A DNA stretch of 64,000 nt, from NCBI RefSeq assembly GCF_900156895.1, contig NZ_FTPD01000020.1:1-64000 (forward strand). Reading direction: 5' to 3'. The stretch's first letter is position 1, and the number at the start of each line of letters is the position of its first letter. The stretch comes from Mesorhizobium prunaredense. GTDB taxonomy: Bacteria > Pseudomonadota > Alphaproteobacteria > Rhizobiales > Rhizobiaceae. Of the stretch, positions 25,480-34,834 are shown one piece after another. The notes below the pieces were generated by a model, which had not been told where the DNA came from, searched no databases, and saw nothing but the letters and a program-made list of their open reading frames with translations. A program made the translations under genes and the position numbers.

Positions 25480-25911
25480 ATGACTGTTAAGGCAATTCTC
25501 GAGCAGAAAGGCCACGACGTGCTGACGCTCGGGCCGAACGAAAAACTGAGCGAGGCCATTCGCATCCTGGCCGAGCACAGGATCGGTGCGCTGGTCATCA
25601 CCAATGGCGATCACAAGATCGTCGGCATTCTTTCCGAGCGCGACGTCGTGCGGGTCCTCGCCAGGGAAGGGGCCGCCGCACTGGATATCGCGGTGCGTTC
25701 GGCGATGACCCCCAAGGTGAAGATCTGCAATGAGAACCACACCGTCAACGAGGTCATGGAGATCATGACCAGTGGCCGTTTCCGCCATCTGCCGGTGGAA
25801 AAGGACGGCCTGCTCGACGGCATCGTGTCGATAGGCGACGTGGTCAAGCGGCGCATCGAGGATGTCGAGCGCGAGGCCGCGGAGATCAGGGCCTATATCG
25901 CGACGGCGTGA
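25480..25911 (+). CDS. CBS-domain pair protein
   Basis: A 143-aa stand-alone Bateman module with two CBS domains: about residues 8-65 (VLTLGPNEKLSEAIRILAEHRIGALVI) and about 75-130 (PKVKICNENHTVNEVMEIMTSGRFRHLPV). Such proteins bind adenine nucleotides and act as energy or ligand sensors. The first repeat ends with the typical KIVGILSERDVVR motif. The ATG at 25480 follows GAGGAGG, a strong ribosome binding site. It may be monocistronic. Confidence 0.9.
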   Translation: MTVKAILEQKGHDVLTLGPNEKLSEAIRILAEHRIGALVITNGDHKIVGILSERDVVRVLAREGAAALDIAVRSAMTPKVKICNENHTVNEVMEIMTSGRFRHLPVEKDGLLDGIVSIGDVVKRRIEDVEREAAEIRAYIATA

Positions 25912-25935
25912 CGGCTTGTCTCTTCAGCCCGCGCT

Positions 25936-26205
25936 CTAGCGTAGGCCGCCCGCACGTTGCAGCCGTGCGATCAGGTCACGGTTGCGGCAATAATCCGGCG
26001 GATCGTCCGGTTGCTCGTTTTCGTCGAGCCAAACCGCGCATTCGTCCTGATGGCCGCACGAACGGCAGCGGTCGACGGCGCGACGGGTGACGGCTACTTG
26101 GTCGGGTACCGTTTTCAATTGCCGGTCGACGCCCAGCTTCTGCATCATGCGGCCCGTCAATTCGGTCCGGACGTCGACTGAAATCAAATAGTCGAAAAAA
26201 CTCAT
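25936..26205 (-). CDS. DUF6455-type four-cysteine small protein
   Basis: An 89-aa cytoplasmic protein with a C-terminal cysteine motif, CRSCGHQDECAVWL followed by YCRNRDLIARL, giving four Cys (about residues 48, 51, 56 and 73). This matches DUF6455, a rhizobial/rhodobacteral family of unknown function; the Cys pattern suggests a Zn or Fe-S site. The ATG at 26205 is preceded by GGAGTG and is chosen over longer starts that run into a repetitive region (three imperfect tcaacaagggg units at 26266-26318). It converges with the CBS gene. Confidence 0.8.
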   Translation of the reverse strand: MSFFDYLISVDVRTELTGRMMQKLGVDRQLKTVPDQVAVTRRAVDRCRSCGHQDECAVWLDENEQPDDPPDYCRNRDLIARLQRAGGLR

Positions 26206-26409
26206 GTCGGTCACTCCTGCCTCTTGGCGATCATGCCATAGTGGCAACCGACGACATTGATCTCGGTCAACAAGGGGTTCTCGATCAACAAGGGGAGTCT
26301 CTGTCAACAGGGGGACTCCCTTGCCAGTTCCGGCCGATTGATCTAGCGAACGGTTGATTTTGTCGGCCGACACCGCCAGACAATTTGAACAACAATTATC
26401 TGGATCGCC

Positions 26410-27909
26410 ATGACCCTCATCGACACCCGCACGCCCGACGCCAAGCGCCTGATATCAGGCGCCACCGGCGACTGGGAGATCATCATCGGCCTCGAGGTTC
26501 ATGCGCAGGTGACCTCGCAAGCAAAACTGTTCTCCGGCGCCTCGACGGCTTTCGGTGCGCCGCCAAACGCCAATGTCAGCCTCGTCGATGCGGCGATGCC
26601 GGGAATGCTGCCGGTCATCAACGAGGAATGCGTCAAGCAGGCGATCCGCACCGGCCTCGGGCTGAAGGCGGAGATCAACCACAAATCGGTCTTCGACCGC
26701 AAAAATTATTTTTATCCCGATCTGCCGCAGGGCTATCAGATCTCGCAGTTCAAGCAGCCGATCGTCGGCGAGGGCAAGGTGATCGTCTCCGTCGGCCCGG
26801 ACCGGCAGGGCGAGTTCGAGGACATCGAGGTCGGCATCGAGCGCCTGCACCTGGAGCAGGATGCCGGCAAGTCGATGCACGACCAGCATGCAACCATGTC
26901 CTACGTCGACCTCAACCGCTCCGGCGTGGCGCTGATGGAGATCGTCTCCAAGCCAGACATGCGCTCCGCCGACGAGGCCAAGGCCTATGTCACCAAACTG
27001 CGCACCATCGTGCGCTATCTCGGCACTTGCGACGGCAATATGGACGAAGGCTCGCTGCGCGCCGACGTCAACGTTTCGGTGCGCCGGCCCGGCGGCGAAT
27101 TCGGCACGCGCTGCGAGATCAAGAACGTCAACTCGATCCGCTTCATCGGCCAGGCCATCGACTACGAGGCGCGCCGCCAGATCGCCATCCTCGAGGACGG
27201 CGGCAAGATCGACCAGGAAACGCGGCTGTTCGACCCCACCAAGGGCGAGACGCGCTCGATGCGCTCCAAGGAAGAAGCGCACGACTACCGCTATTTCCCC
27301 GATCCCGACCTTCTGCCGCTGGAATTCGACCAGGCCTATGTCGATGCGCTGGCAAAGGACCTGCCTGAACTGCCCGACGCCAAGAAGGCGCGGCTGATCG
27401 CCTCGCTCGGCCTGTCGACCTACGACGCCTCGATCCTGGTGTCGGAAAAGGCGGTCGCCGACTATTTCGAGAAGGTGGCCGCTGGCCGCGACGGCAAGCT
27501 TGCCGCCAACTGGGTCATCAACGATCTGCTGGGTGCGTTGAACAGAGCCGGCAAGGGCATTGAAAATGCTCCGGTTTCGCCAGACCAGCTCGGCGCGGTC
27601 ATTGACCTGATCAAAGAGGGCACGATCTCCGGCAAGATCGCCAAGGATCTGTTCGAGATCGTCTGGAACGAAGGCGGCGATCCGCGCCAGCTGGTCGAAA
27701 GCCGCGGTATGAAACAGGTCACCGATACCGGCGCCATCGAAAAGGCGGTCGATGAGGTGATTTCAGCCAATCCGGACAAGGTCGAGCAGGCGCGCGCCAA
27801 GCCGAGCATGGCCGGCTGGTTCGTCGGCCAGGTGATGAAGGCGACAGGCGGCAAGGCCAACCCGCAGGCGGTCAACGACCTCGTCAAGGCCAAGCTCGGG
27901 ATCGAATAG
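26410..27909 (+). CDS. gatB: Asp-tRNA(Asn)/Glu-tRNA(Gln) amidotransferase subunit B
   Basis: A 499-aa GatB subunit of the GatCAB amidotransferase, which activates misacylated Glu-tRNA(Gln) or Asp-tRNA(Asn) for amidation. It opens with [12 protein letters not shown] and carries [50 protein letters not shown] and [10 protein letters not shown]; the C-terminal tRNA-binding YqeY-like tail runs from about 350 ([12 protein letters not shown]) to 499 ([14 protein letters not shown]). gatA and gatC are not beside it, which is normal in Rhizobiales. The acetyltransferase that follows begins 1 bp after its stop. Confidence 0.96.
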   Translation: MTLIDTRTPDAKRLISGATGDWEIIIGLEVHAQVTSQAKLFSGASTAFGAPPNANVSLVDAAMPGMLPVINEECVKQAIRTGLGLKAEINHKSVFDRKNYFYPDLPQGYQISQFKQPIVGEGKVIVSVGPDRQGEFEDIEVGIERLHLEQDAGKSMHDQHATMSYVDLNRSGVALMEIVSKPDMRSADEAKAYVTKLRTIVRYLGTCDGNMDEGSLRADVNVSVRRPGGEFGTRCEIKNVNSIRFIGQAIDYEARRQIAILEDGGKIDQETRLFDPTKGETRSMRSKEEAHDYRYFPDPDLLPLEFDQAYVDALAKDLPELPDAKKARLIASLGLSTYDASILVSEKAVADYFEKVAAGRDGKLAANWVINDLLGALNRAGKGIENAPVSPDQLGAVIDLIKEGTISGKIAKDLFEIVWNEGGDPRQLVESRGMKQVTDTGAIEKAVDEVISANPDKVEQARAKPSMAGWFVGQVMKATGGKANPQAVNDLVKAKLGIE

Positions 27910-27910
27910 G

Positions 27911-28396
27911 ATGATGTTCGTGCGCACCGCCGGCGAGCGCGATCTTGCCGCGGTCCGGGCGCTGCTGGTCGAAACCTGGCACGCCACCTACGATAGTATT
28001 TATGGTGCTGCCAAAGTCACCGAGATAACAGATGAATGGCATTCGATCGCCTCGCTCAAGGCGCGGCGGATACGGCCGAACTCCGAATTCCTGGTCGCAG
28101 ACGACGGCAAGCGCATCGGCGGGATGGCTTTCGCCGCGGCCACCACGGATGCGAAGATCGTCATGCTGAACCAGCTCTACGTGCATCCGGCCTGCCAGAG
28201 GCAAGGGATCGGCCAGGCGCTACTGGAAGAGGTCGAGGCCAGCTTTCCGGAGGCGCGGGTGCTGCGCGTCGAAGTGGAAGAGGCAAATGCTCCGGCCGTC
28301 GCCTTCTATCGCTCGAAAGGGTTTTTGCCCGCCACTGCTGACTGTGGCGGTGGCTCAGGGCTGCCGGCGCTGATTTTGGAAAAGGCGATCGGATAG
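27911..28396 (+). CDS. GNAT-family N-acetyltransferase
   Basis: A 161-aa GNAT enzyme. The acetyl-CoA-binding motif A is clear in LNQLYVHPACQRQGIGQALLEEV (split: VHPACQRQGIGQALL at about 94-108), with the following ALRVEVEEANAPAVAFYRSKGF-type motif B. Its substrate is unknown. It starts 1 bp after the gatB stop (ATGATG), so translation is probably coupled to gatB. This arrangement of gatB with a GNAT gene recurs in rhizobial genomes as I recall it. Confidence 0.88.
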   Translation: MMFVRTAGERDLAAVRALLVETWHATYDSIYGAAKVTEITDEWHSIASLKARRIRPNSEFLVADDGKRIGGMAFAAATTDAKIVMLNQLYVHPACQRQGIGQALLEEVEASFPEARVLRVEVEEANAPAVAFYRSKGFLPATADCGGGSGLPALILEKAIG

Positions 28397-28557
28397 ATTT
28401 GCCTGGCCTGACAGGTGGCAGTCAGTTGCGTTCACGGGGCTGCGCCGGTCGGTTGCGGGCTGAATTGCGGAATCGCGGTCAGCAAAAAACACGCCCGCGG
28501 GTAGAATTCACCAGTGGCTAGCGCTGAGGCAAAAAAGCATGGTGCGACGCACAAAAA

Positions 28558-28574
28558 TGTTGCAATGCACTGCA
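28558..28574. promoter_or_regulatory. TGC-rich palindromic site, candidate PhaR operator
   Basis: The sequence tgttgcaatgcactgca lies 68 bp upstream of the phasin start codon. It contains overlapping tgca palindromes of the kind bound by the polyhydroxybutyrate-responsive repressor PhaR, which controls phasin genes. The assignment rests on position and motif and is inference. Confidence 0.35.
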
Positions 28575-28641
28575 GATGCCGTAACGTCAGGGTCCTAGAT
28601 GAACGAGACGGCTTTTCTACAAAGGTCGCCCGCCGCAAAGG

Positions 28642-29103
28642 ATGGAAACTATGACCAAGACCGCTGATAAAACTGCTGAAAACGTCGAAACCGCAGAAGT
28701 CCCGACCGAGGTAACCGATCAGTTCCGTGCCGTCGCCGAAAAGGGCGTCGAGCAGTCGAAAGAAGCCTTATCGAAATTGGCGACCGGCGCCGAGGCGACC
28801 CAGAAGGCTTTCAAGTCATCCTTTGAAACAGCCAAGACCGCTAGCGATGAGCTGTCGCTGAAGACGATCGCCGCTTTGCGCGCAAATGTTGAGGCCAGCT
28901 TTTCTCACCTCGAAGCCCTGGTTGCCGTGAAATCGCCCTCCGAGTTCATCGAACTGCAGACTGCCTTCTTGCGCCAGCAGGTGGAAAAGACGGTCGAGCA
29001 GGGCAAGGAGCTTCAGGTGGCGGCGACGAAAGCCGCAGAAGACGTATCCAAGCCGATCAAGGATGTCTACGAGAAGGCGATGAAGGACCTCAAGGTCGCC
29101 TGA
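28642..29103 (+). CDS. Phasin family protein
   Basis: A 153-aa Phasin_2-type protein that coats polyhydroxyalkanoate granules or has a related role. It has an N-terminal disordered, charged segment (about 1-25), then an amphipathic helical region with FRAVAEKGVEQSKEALSKL, followed by FKSSFETAKTASDELSLKT and SPSEFIELQTAFLRQQVEKT, which is diagnostic of the family. No signal peptide or membrane segment. The ATG at 28642 or the second ATG at 28651 are both possible. A TGC-rich palindrome upstream may be a PhaR site. Confidence 0.9.
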   Translation: METMTKTADKTAENVETAEVPTEVTDQFRAVAEKGVEQSKEALSKLATGAEATQKAFKSSFETAKTASDELSLKTIAALRANVEASFSHLEALVAVKSPSEFIELQTAFLRQQVEKTVEQGKELQVAATKAAEDVSKPIKDVYEKAMKDLKVA

Positions 29104-29111
29104 TTGGCCTA

Positions 29112-29186
29112 ATGCATGGTCGCGCAAAAGCACACCCTCGGGCTTGAACCGAGGGTGCGAAGCGGTTTTGCAATAACGACATGCAT
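29112..29186. repeat. Dispersed 75-bp palindromic element bounded by ATGCAT
   Basis: A well-preserved copy: outer ends atgcatggtcgcgcaaaag and ttttgcaataacgacatgcat, with an internal hairpin ccctcgggcttgaaccgaggg. It lies 9 bp after the phasin stop and could act as its terminator. Confidence 0.75.
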
Positions 29187-29238
29187 CAATGTAACAACTT
29201 GAAGCGGGTCGCATGAATCCATCCAAACGGCACGCGCT

Positions 29239-30090
29239 TCAGGCGGAGGGAACTTCCAAATTGTCGATCAGCCTGGTCTTGCCCAGCCAGGCGGCCGCGA
29301 GCAGGCGTCCGTCGCGGTCTGGCCGCCACGGCGTGAGCGTCAGGCTCTCGCGCGCCGCGACATAGTCGACTTTGTCGAAGCCAGCCTCGACCAGCGCGCG
29401 GCTGGCCTCGGCGGTCGCACTGCCTTCATCCGCGCCTGCCGCGAGTGCCGCCGCCGCCCGGCGCAAGATGGCGTTGAGCTGGCGCGCCACCGCAAGTTCG
29501 GCATCGCCGAGATAGGCGTTGCGTGACGACATGGCGAGCCCATGCGCGTCGCGTATTGTTGGCGCGCCGATGATGTCCACCGGCAGATCAAGATCGCTGC
29601 AGAGCTGCCTGACGACGCAAAGCTGCTGATAATCCTTTTCGCCAAAGACCGCGCAGTCGGGCGATGCCTGCAGGAAGAGCTTTGCCACGACCGTTGCGAC
29701 GCCGTCGAAGAAGGTCGGCCGGAAATCCGATTCCAGCCCCGCGGCTGGCCCGCCGACCGAGATCCTGGTGGCGAAGCCGGCCGGGTACATCTGCGCCACA
29801 CCAGGGGTGAAGGCAAGTTGCGCGCCGGCCACGGCCAGCCGATCGAGGTCGCGGCCGAGCTGGCGCGGATATTTGTCGAGATCTTCGCTCGGCGCGAACT
29901 GCGTCGGGTTGACGAAGATCGAGACAATGCAGCGATCGGCCTTCTCCAGCGCGATCCTGATCAGCGAGATATGGCCGTCATGCAGCGCACCCATGGTCGG
30001 CACCATGGCAAGGCTGAGGCCATCGCGACGCCAGTCGCGGATTTGCGCGCGAAGGGCGGCGACGCTGTCGACGACGAGAGGCCGGCTCAT
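29239..30090 (-). CDS. panC: Pantothenate synthetase (pantoate-beta-alanine ligase)
   Basis: A 283-aa cytoplasmic enzyme joining pantoate and beta-alanine with ATP. It carries VPTMGALHDGHISLI, where H37 and H40 form the nucleotide-binding HIGH-type motif, FVNPTQFAPSEDLDKYPR, and VFGEKDYQQL, plus SSRNAYLG (KMSKS-like site). The ATG at 30090 gives the conserved N-terminus; the longer reading frame to 30225 covers the end of panB in another frame. It follows panB by 13 bp on the same strand, forming the pantothenate operon. Confidence 0.95.
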   Translation of the reverse strand: MSRPLVVDSVAALRAQIRDWRRDGLSLAMVPTMGALHDGHISLIRIALEKADRCIVSIFVNPTQFAPSEDLDKYPRQLGRDLDRLAVAGAQLAFTPGVAQMYPAGFATRISVGGPAAGLESDFRPTFFDGVATVVAKLFLQASPDCAVFGEKDYQQLCVVRQLCSDLDLPVDIIGAPTIRDAHGLAMSSRNAYLGDAELAVARQLNAILRRAAAALAAGADEGSATAEASRALVEAGFDKVDYVAARESLTLTPWRPDRDGRLLAAAWLGKTRLIDNLEVPSA

Positions 30091-30103
30091 GCTTCGCCCC
30101 GGC

Positions 30104-30946
30104 TCATGGTTCGCTCTTGTCGGCTGCGGCCGAAAAAACGTGGCTCGGGCCGGGGAATGTCCGGCTGCGCACCTCCGCTGCATAGCTGGCTGCCGCCTGC
30201 GATACGACGCTGCGCAGGTCGGCATATTGCTTGACGAATTTCGGCACCCGGTCGACGGTCAGGCCGACCATGTCGTCGATGACCAGGATCTGGCCGTCGC
30301 AGTCGCCGCTGGCGCCGATGCCGATGGTTGGAATGGAAACGTGCCGGGTGAGGTCGGCGGCGACGGTCTCGACGGTGCCTTCTATGACCACCGAGAACGC
30401 GCCGGCCTTTTCGACCGCTTCGGCGTCGCGATAAAGCGCAGCCACATTCTCGTCGGTCCGGCCCTTGATCCTGTAGCCGCCGTCGCTTTCCACCGACTGC
30501 GGCTGCAAGCCGATATGTCCCATGACCGGAATGCCGGCAGCGACAATCGCCGCAATCTGTCGGGCAACCGTGACGCCGCCCTCCAGCTTGACGGCCTGGC
30601 AACCGGTTTCGCCGACGACCCGCCGCGCCGAGGCGACGGCTTGGCGCGGCGTTGCCTCATAGCTTCCGGCCGGCATGTCGACCACCACACAGGCCTTGGT
30701 TGACCCTCGCATCACCGCTTGTCCGTGGGCGATCATCATCTCCAGCGAGGCGCCCAGCGTGGTCTTGTGGCCATGGAGAACCATGGCCACGCTGTCGCCG
30801 ACCAGAAGCAGGTCGACATGATCGTCGAGCAGGCGAGCGATGGGATAGGTATAGGCGGTGAGGCAGACGACCGGCTCGCCGCCCTTGCGCAGGCGAATGG
30901 AGCTGGCACTGATCCGCGGATCCGCGCCGGATGCGTCTGGGGCCAT
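30104..30946 (-). CDS. panB: 3-methyl-2-oxobutanoate hydroxymethyltransferase
   Basis: A 280-aa TIM-barrel enzyme making ketopantoate from 2-oxoisovalerate and methylene-tetrahydrofolate. Family motifs are VCLTAYTYPIARLLDDHVDLLLVGDS, MVLHGHKTTLGASLEMM, and VMGHIGLQPQS, with the Mg ligands in DSVAMV and the catalytic Glu in VIEGTVETV. The ATG at 30946 has an excellent GGGAGGT site; an upstream in-frame TTG is less likely. It is the first gene of panB-panC. The 260 bp upstream (30962-31223) hold a short direct repeat and probably its promoter. Confidence 0.95.
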   Translation of the reverse strand: MAPDASGADPRISASSIRLRKGGEPVVCLTAYTYPIARLLDDHVDLLLVGDSVAMVLHGHKTTLGASLEMMIAHGQAVMRGSTKACVVVDMPAGSYEATPRQAVASARRVVGETGCQAVKLEGGVTVARQIAAIVAAGIPVMGHIGLQPQSVESDGGYRIKGRTDENVAALYRDAEAVEKAGAFSVVIEGTVETVAADLTRHVSIPTIGIGASGDCDGQILVIDDMVGLTVDRVPKFVKQYADLRSVVSQAAASYAAEVRSRTFPGPSHVFSAAADKSEP

Positions 30947-31172
30947 CTTTACCTCCCTCAACCGTCAATCAGGCTGGGTGCCTGCATGCGGCGCGCAGAG
31001 CTTTAGAAAGACGGCGCAGCCTTGGCAAGGCATGCCGCGACAAGAGGCGAAAGGCTTGCCACGGTGCGTCGGTTTTCCGACGGCCATTTGCACGGCTCAT
31101 GCGGTAAAACCCTTGCCTTAGCGACGGCCTGACGCCATAAGCAGGAAACAGACGCCGCCGCTGCCGCCGCGA

Positions 31173-31217
31173 AGATTTGGGCCACGAGGATTGGGCCGTG
31201 AGATTTGGGCCACGAGG
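31173..31217. repeat. Short direct repeat with 28-bp period
   Basis: The 17-mer agatttgggccacgagg occurs at 31173-31189 and 31201-31217, separated by a partial degenerate half unit (attgggccgtg). It ends 6 bp before the NDUFA12 start codon, so it includes that gene's ribosome-binding region (gaggg). Confidence 0.8.
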
Positions 31218-31223
31218 GTTTGG

Positions 31224-31622
31224 ATGAAGACTTTCCTTCTGCAGTTTTTCACCTGGTGGAATAGCCAGACGCTGGGCACGCGCTTCCACACTTGGCGGCA
31301 TGGCAAGAAAGTCGGGCAGGACGAGGCTGGCAACGTCTACTACGAGGGTGGTGTCGATTCGGAAGGCCGCACCCGCCGCTGGGTCATCTATCGCGACTAT
31401 TCGGAAGCCTCGATGATTCCGCCCGGCTGGCATGGCTGGATGCATCACCGCGTCGATGTCCCGCCGCCGAGCGACACCTACAAGCCACGCGACTGGCAGA
31501 AGCCGCATCAGCCGAACCTCACCGGAAGTGCCGCGGCCTATCGCCCCAAGGGCTCCATACTCAGCAATCAGCACCGGCCGCAGGTGACCGGCGATTACGA
31601 CGCCTGGACGCCGGGGTCGTAA
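31224..31622 (+). CDS. NADH:ubiquinone oxidoreductase subunit NDUFA12 family (B17.2)
   Basis: A 132-aa supernumerary complex I subunit found in alphaproteobacteria and mitochondria. Recognised from MKTFLLQFFTWWNSQTLGTRFHTWRHG-type text in blocks (FFTWWNSQTLGTRF), VGQDEAGNVYYEGG, RRWVIYRDYSEASMIPPGWHGWMHH, and WQKPHQPNLTGSAAAYRP. The ATG at 31224 restores the conserved N-terminus; a longer frame to 31191 reads through the direct repeat. The next plus-strand gene, DUF2155, is also its usual neighbour in Rhizobiales. Confidence 0.94.
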   Translation: MKTFLLQFFTWWNSQTLGTRFHTWRHGKKVGQDEAGNVYYEGGVDSEGRTRRWVIYRDYSEASMIPPGWHGWMHHRVDVPPPSDTYKPRDWQKPHQPNLTGSAAAYRPKGSILSNQHRPQVTGDYDAWTPGS

Positions 31623-31748
31623 CCGCTCGCCAGGGGCGGATCGGTCCTTTATCGCCACAATTGGCGTTTAGCTGCTTGTCGATCTGACAGCAGCGACTAG
31701 CCTTGGGCGCGACAGAATCACCCCGGGCGCAAACCACCGGACCCTTGC

Positions 31749-32327
31749 ATGAGCATTTTCAGCCGAATCTCGATAGGCGGACTGACGGTGGCCGCCACCG
31801 CTTTTGCGGCTTTTAGCATCGCCGCCGCTCAGACGCTGGAGGCGCCAGTGGACCCGGGGGCGCCGACGGAATTTGAGGCGCCAGTGGACCCGGATGCGCC
31901 AATGGAACCGGATGCGACAGTGGAACCGGATGCGACTGTGGAACCGGATGCGACAGTGGCGCCAGTGGCACCGGCGGCGCCACAACGCATTACCAATCCC
32001 GTCGCCGAATTCGCCGGCATCGACAAGATCACCGGCCGCATCATCACCTTCGATGTCTATATCGACGAGACGGTGCAGTTCGGCGCTTTGCAGGTAACGC
32101 CGCGCATCTGCTATTCGCAGCCGCAAACCGAAGAGCCGAAGACCGATTCTTTCGTCGAGGTCGACGAGATCACGCTGGATCGCAAGATCCGCCGGATCTT
32201 CACCGGCTGGATGTTTGCCGAAAGCCCCGGCCTCAACGCCGTCGAGCACGCGGTCTACGACGTCTGGCTGAAGGGCTGCAAGCAGAAGTCGGAGGTGCCG
32301 GCACCCGACCCCGCCAAAACCAATTAG
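31749..32327 (+). CDS. DUF2155 domain protein, exported
   Basis: A 192-aa exported protein with a signal peptide (about 1-30: GGLTVAATAFAAFSIAAAQ). It has a Pro/Glu/Ala-rich linker (about 31-75) built of EPDATV repeats, and a C-terminal DUF2155 domain with FAGIDKITGRIITFDVYIDETVQFGALQVTPRICYSQP in blocks and FTGWMFAESPGLNAVEHAVYDVWL. DUF2155 proteins are periplasmic and of unknown function. The linker is encoded by 18-bp tandem repeats. Two Cys (in RICYS and LKGCK) may pair. The start is ATG at 31749. Confidence 0.88.
   Translation: MSIFSRISIGGLTVAATAFAAFSIAAAQTLEAPVDPGAPTEFEAPVDPDAPMEPDATVEPDATVEPDATVAPVAPAAPQRITNPVAEFAGIDKITGRIITFDVYIDETVQFGALQVTPRICYSQPQTEEPKTDSFVEVDEITLDRKIRRIFTGWMFAESPGLNAVEHAVYDVWLKGCKQKSEVPAPDPAKTN
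31893..31964 (+). repeat. 18-bp in-frame minisatellite, four units
   Basis: Four units of gatgcgacagtggaaccg or close variants at 31893, 31911, 31929 and 31947, each encoding D-A-T-V-E-P. They lengthen the linker between the signal peptide and the DUF2155 domain. Confidence 0.85.
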
Positions 32328-32431
32328 AAGCCTGGGCTGCGGGATCGCCTGTTCGCAATCACATACTGAGCCTTCCGGAACCGCCTTATTCTCCGTGCGT
32401 TGGTCATGGCTGGCGTTACGGAGATGTTCCC

Positions 32432-32800
32432 ATGATGGCCAACAAGAACGAACTCCTCGAACTCGAAAAAGGGTTCTGGACTGGCGACGCTGCCTATTTC
32501 AAAGCCCATGCCGACACCGAATGCCTGGTGGCTTTCCCACAGATGGCGCAAACGATGAGCAACGCCGATCTGGCCGAAACCGCGACGGACCCAAATCGCT
32601 GGCGCGATCTCGACATCGACCTCAAGGGCATCATCGAGCCGGGCAGCGACATTGTCATGCTGACCTATGAGGCCCATGCCACTCGCGAGAATGGCGAGCC
32701 TTATGCGGCGCTGGTCAGCACCGGCTATGTCCATCGCGTCAATGGCTGGAAGATGATGTTCCACGCGCAGACGCCTCTTGAGCCTGCCGCAAAAACCTGA
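32432..32800 (+). CDS. NTF2-like (DUF4440/SnoaL-type) protein
   Basis: A 122-aa protein with the small alpha+beta cone fold of the NTF2/DUF4440 superfamily: ELLELEKGFWTGDAAYFKAHAD at the N-terminus, then IVMLTYEAHATRENGEPY and ALVSTGYVHRVNGWKMMFHAQTPL at the end. Such proteins include steroid isomerase-like enzymes and binding proteins; none can be chosen here. The start could be ATG 32432 or 32435. It may be monocistronic, converging with aat. Confidence 0.82.
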   Translation: MMANKNELLELEKGFWTGDAAYFKAHADTECLVAFPQMAQTMSNADLAETATDPNRWRDLDIDLKGIIEPGSDIVMLTYEAHATRENGEPYAALVSTGYVHRVNGWKMMFHAQTPLEPAAKT

Positions 32801-32824
32801 CCAAAAACCGACCTTTGGCGTAGA

Positions 32825-33442
32825 TCATGGGAAAAAGACCGCCTCGCCCTTCAGCGCGTCGGCCAGCATCTTTTCGTATTTGCCCCTTGGCACGTCGACC
32901 GCGCCGAAGCGTTTGAGGTGCTCGGTGGTGAACTGCGTGTCGAGCAACGCGAAGTGTCGTTGCTTCAGGCGTTCGACCAGGTGCACCAGGCAGACCTTCG
33001 ACGCGTCCGTTTCCCTGGCGAACATGCTTTCGCCGAAGAACACCCGGCCGAGAGACACGCCGTAGAGGCCGCCAACCAGCCGACCCTCGCGCCAGGCTTC
33101 GACCGAATGGCAATGGCCCATCCGATGGAGTTCGACATAGGCCTCGCGGATCGGCGCATTGATCCAGGTCGACCGGCGTTCCTCGCGCCTCTCGGCGCAG
33201 CCGTCGATGGTCGCCTCGAAATCAAAATCGAAACGGATATCGAACAGGTTTTTCCGGATCGCCTTTCTCAGGCTTTTGGGCGTGTGAAAACCATCCAGCG
33301 GGATGATGCCGCGCGTCTCCGGCCGCACCCAGAACACTTCGGGATCGGTGGCGCTTTCGGCCATCGGAAAGACGCCCGAGGCGTAGGCCTTGAGCAACAG
33401 GTCGGTCGGGATGCGATAGCCTGGCGCGTAGGGACGGGTCAT
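32825..33442 (-). CDS. aat: Leucyl/phenylalanyl-tRNA--protein transferase
   Basis: A 205-aa enzyme that adds Leu or Phe to proteins with N-terminal Lys/Arg, marking them for ClpAP through the N-end rule. Blocks: [21 protein letters not shown] near the N-terminus, [16 protein letters not shown], and [26 protein letters not shown] with [18 protein letters not shown]. It is the last gene of the aroQ-accB-accC-aat run, starting 29 bp after accC. The ATG at 33442 is used. Confidence 0.94.
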   Translation of the reverse strand: MTRPYAPGYRIPTDLLLKAYASGVFPMAESATDPEVFWVRPETRGIIPLDGFHTPKSLRKAIRKNLFDIRFDFDFEATIDGCAERREERRSTWINAPIREAYVELHRMGHCHSVEAWREGRLVGGLYGVSLGRVFFGESMFARETDASKVCLVHLVERLKQRHFALLDTQFTTEHLKRFGAVDVPRGKYEKMLADALKGEAVFFP

Positions 33443-33471
33443 CGCGCCATTATATTCTATAAGTTCACGTC

Positions 33472-34815
33472 CTAATCCTCATCGGCCAGATATTTTTCCA
33501 GCCAGTGGATGTCATACTCGCCATTGGCGATATCGGCATTGCCGACGAGATCGCGAAACAGCGGCAGCGTCGTCTTGATGCCGTCGACGACGAATTCGTC
33601 GAGCGCCCGCCGCAACCGCATCATGCATTCGACGCGATTGCGGCCGTGCACGATCAGCTTGCCGATCAAACTATCGTAGTAGGGCGGGATCTTGTAGCCG
33701 GAATAGACGCCGGAATCGACACGGATGCCGAGGCCGCCCGGCGTGTGGAAGTGGGTGATCGTGCCGGGCGAGGGGGTGAAGCTGCGCGGATCCTCGGCAT
33801 TGATGCGGCATTCGATGGCGTGGCCCTGAAAGCGGATCTCTTCCTGGCGCACGGAAAGCCCGCCGCCCGAGGCGACGCGGATCTGCTCGTGCACGAGGTC
33901 GATGCCGGTGATTGCCTCCGTCACCGGATGCTCGACCTGCAGGCGCGTGTTCATCTCGATGAAATAGAACTCGCCGTTCTCATAGAGGAATTCGATGGTG
34001 CCGGCGCCGGAGTAGCCGAGATCGGCGATCGCCCTGGCACAGACGCCGCCGATATGCGCGCGCTCCTCGGCATTGAGCGCCGGCGAGGGCGCCTCTTCCC
34101 AAACCTTCTGGTGGCGGCGTTGCAGCGAACAGTCGCGTTCGCCGAAATGCACGCCGCGGCCGGCGCCGTCGCCGAACACCTGGACCTCGATGTGGCGCGG
34201 CTTCTCGAGATATTTTTCGATGTAGACGGCGTCGTCGCCGAAGGCGGCACCGGCCTCCGAGCGTGCCGTCTGCAGTGCGACCACAAGATCGGCTTCGCTG
34301 CGCGCCACCTTCATGCCGCGTCCGCCGCCGCCGGCCGACGCCTTGATGATCACGGGATAGCCGATCTCGGCGGCGATGCGTCTGGCTTCCTTTTCCTCGG
34401 TGACCGCTCCGTCGGAGCCGGGCACCACCGGAATGCCGAGGCGCTTTGCGGTGCGCTTGGCCTCGATCTTGTCGCCCATGATGCGGATGTGATCGCCGGA
34501 CGGGCCGATGAAGGTGATGTTGTGAGCGGCGAGGATATCGGCGAATTTGGCATTCTCCGACAGGAATCCGTAGCCCGGATGCACTGCGTCGGCGCCGGTG
34601 ATCTCGCACGCCGCGACGATCTGGTGGATGTTGAGATAGCTGTCGCGCGACGGCGGCGGGCCGATGCAGACGCTCTCGTCGGCGAGCCGCACATGCATGG
34701 CGTCGGCGTCGGCGGTGGAATGCACCACCACCGTCTGGATGCCGAGCTCCTTGCAGGCGCGCAGCACCCTCAGAGCGATTTCGCCGCGATTGGCGATGAG
34801 GATTTTCTGGAACAT
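33472..34815 (-). CDS. accC: Biotin carboxylase subunit of acetyl-CoA carboxylase
   Basis: A 447-aa ATP-grasp enzyme that carboxylates biotin on AccB. It starts [26 protein letters not shown], contains [14 protein letters not shown] (ATP loop), and [22 protein letters not shown] with catalytic residues, and [13 protein letters not shown]. Full family length. It follows accB by 19 bp on the same strand, as in most proteobacteria. Malonyl-CoA for fatty acid synthesis is the product of the full complex; accA/accD are not in the window. Confidence 0.96.
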   Translation of the reverse strand: MFQKILIANRGEIALRVLRACKELGIQTVVVHSTADADAMHVRLADESVCIGPPPSRDSYLNIHQIVAACEITGADAVHPGYGFLSENAKFADILAAHNITFIGPSGDHIRIMGDKIEAKRTAKRLGIPVVPGSDGAVTEEKEARRIAAEIGYPVIIKASAGGGGRGMKVARSEADLVVALQTARSEAGAAFGDDAVYIEKYLEKPRHIEVQVFGDGAGRGVHFGERDCSLQRRHQKVWEEAPSPALNAEERAHIGGVCARAIADLGYSGAGTIEFLYENGEFYFIEMNTRLQVEHPVTEAITGIDLVHEQIRVASGGGLSVRQEEIRFQGHAIECRINAEDPRSFTPSPGTITHFHTPGGLGIRVDSGVYSGYKIPPYYDSLIGKLIVHGRNRVECMMRLRRALDEFVVDGIKTTLPLFRDLVGNADIANGEYDIHWLEKYLADED

Positions 34816-34834
34816 GTTTCGGCTGTTCCCGGCT

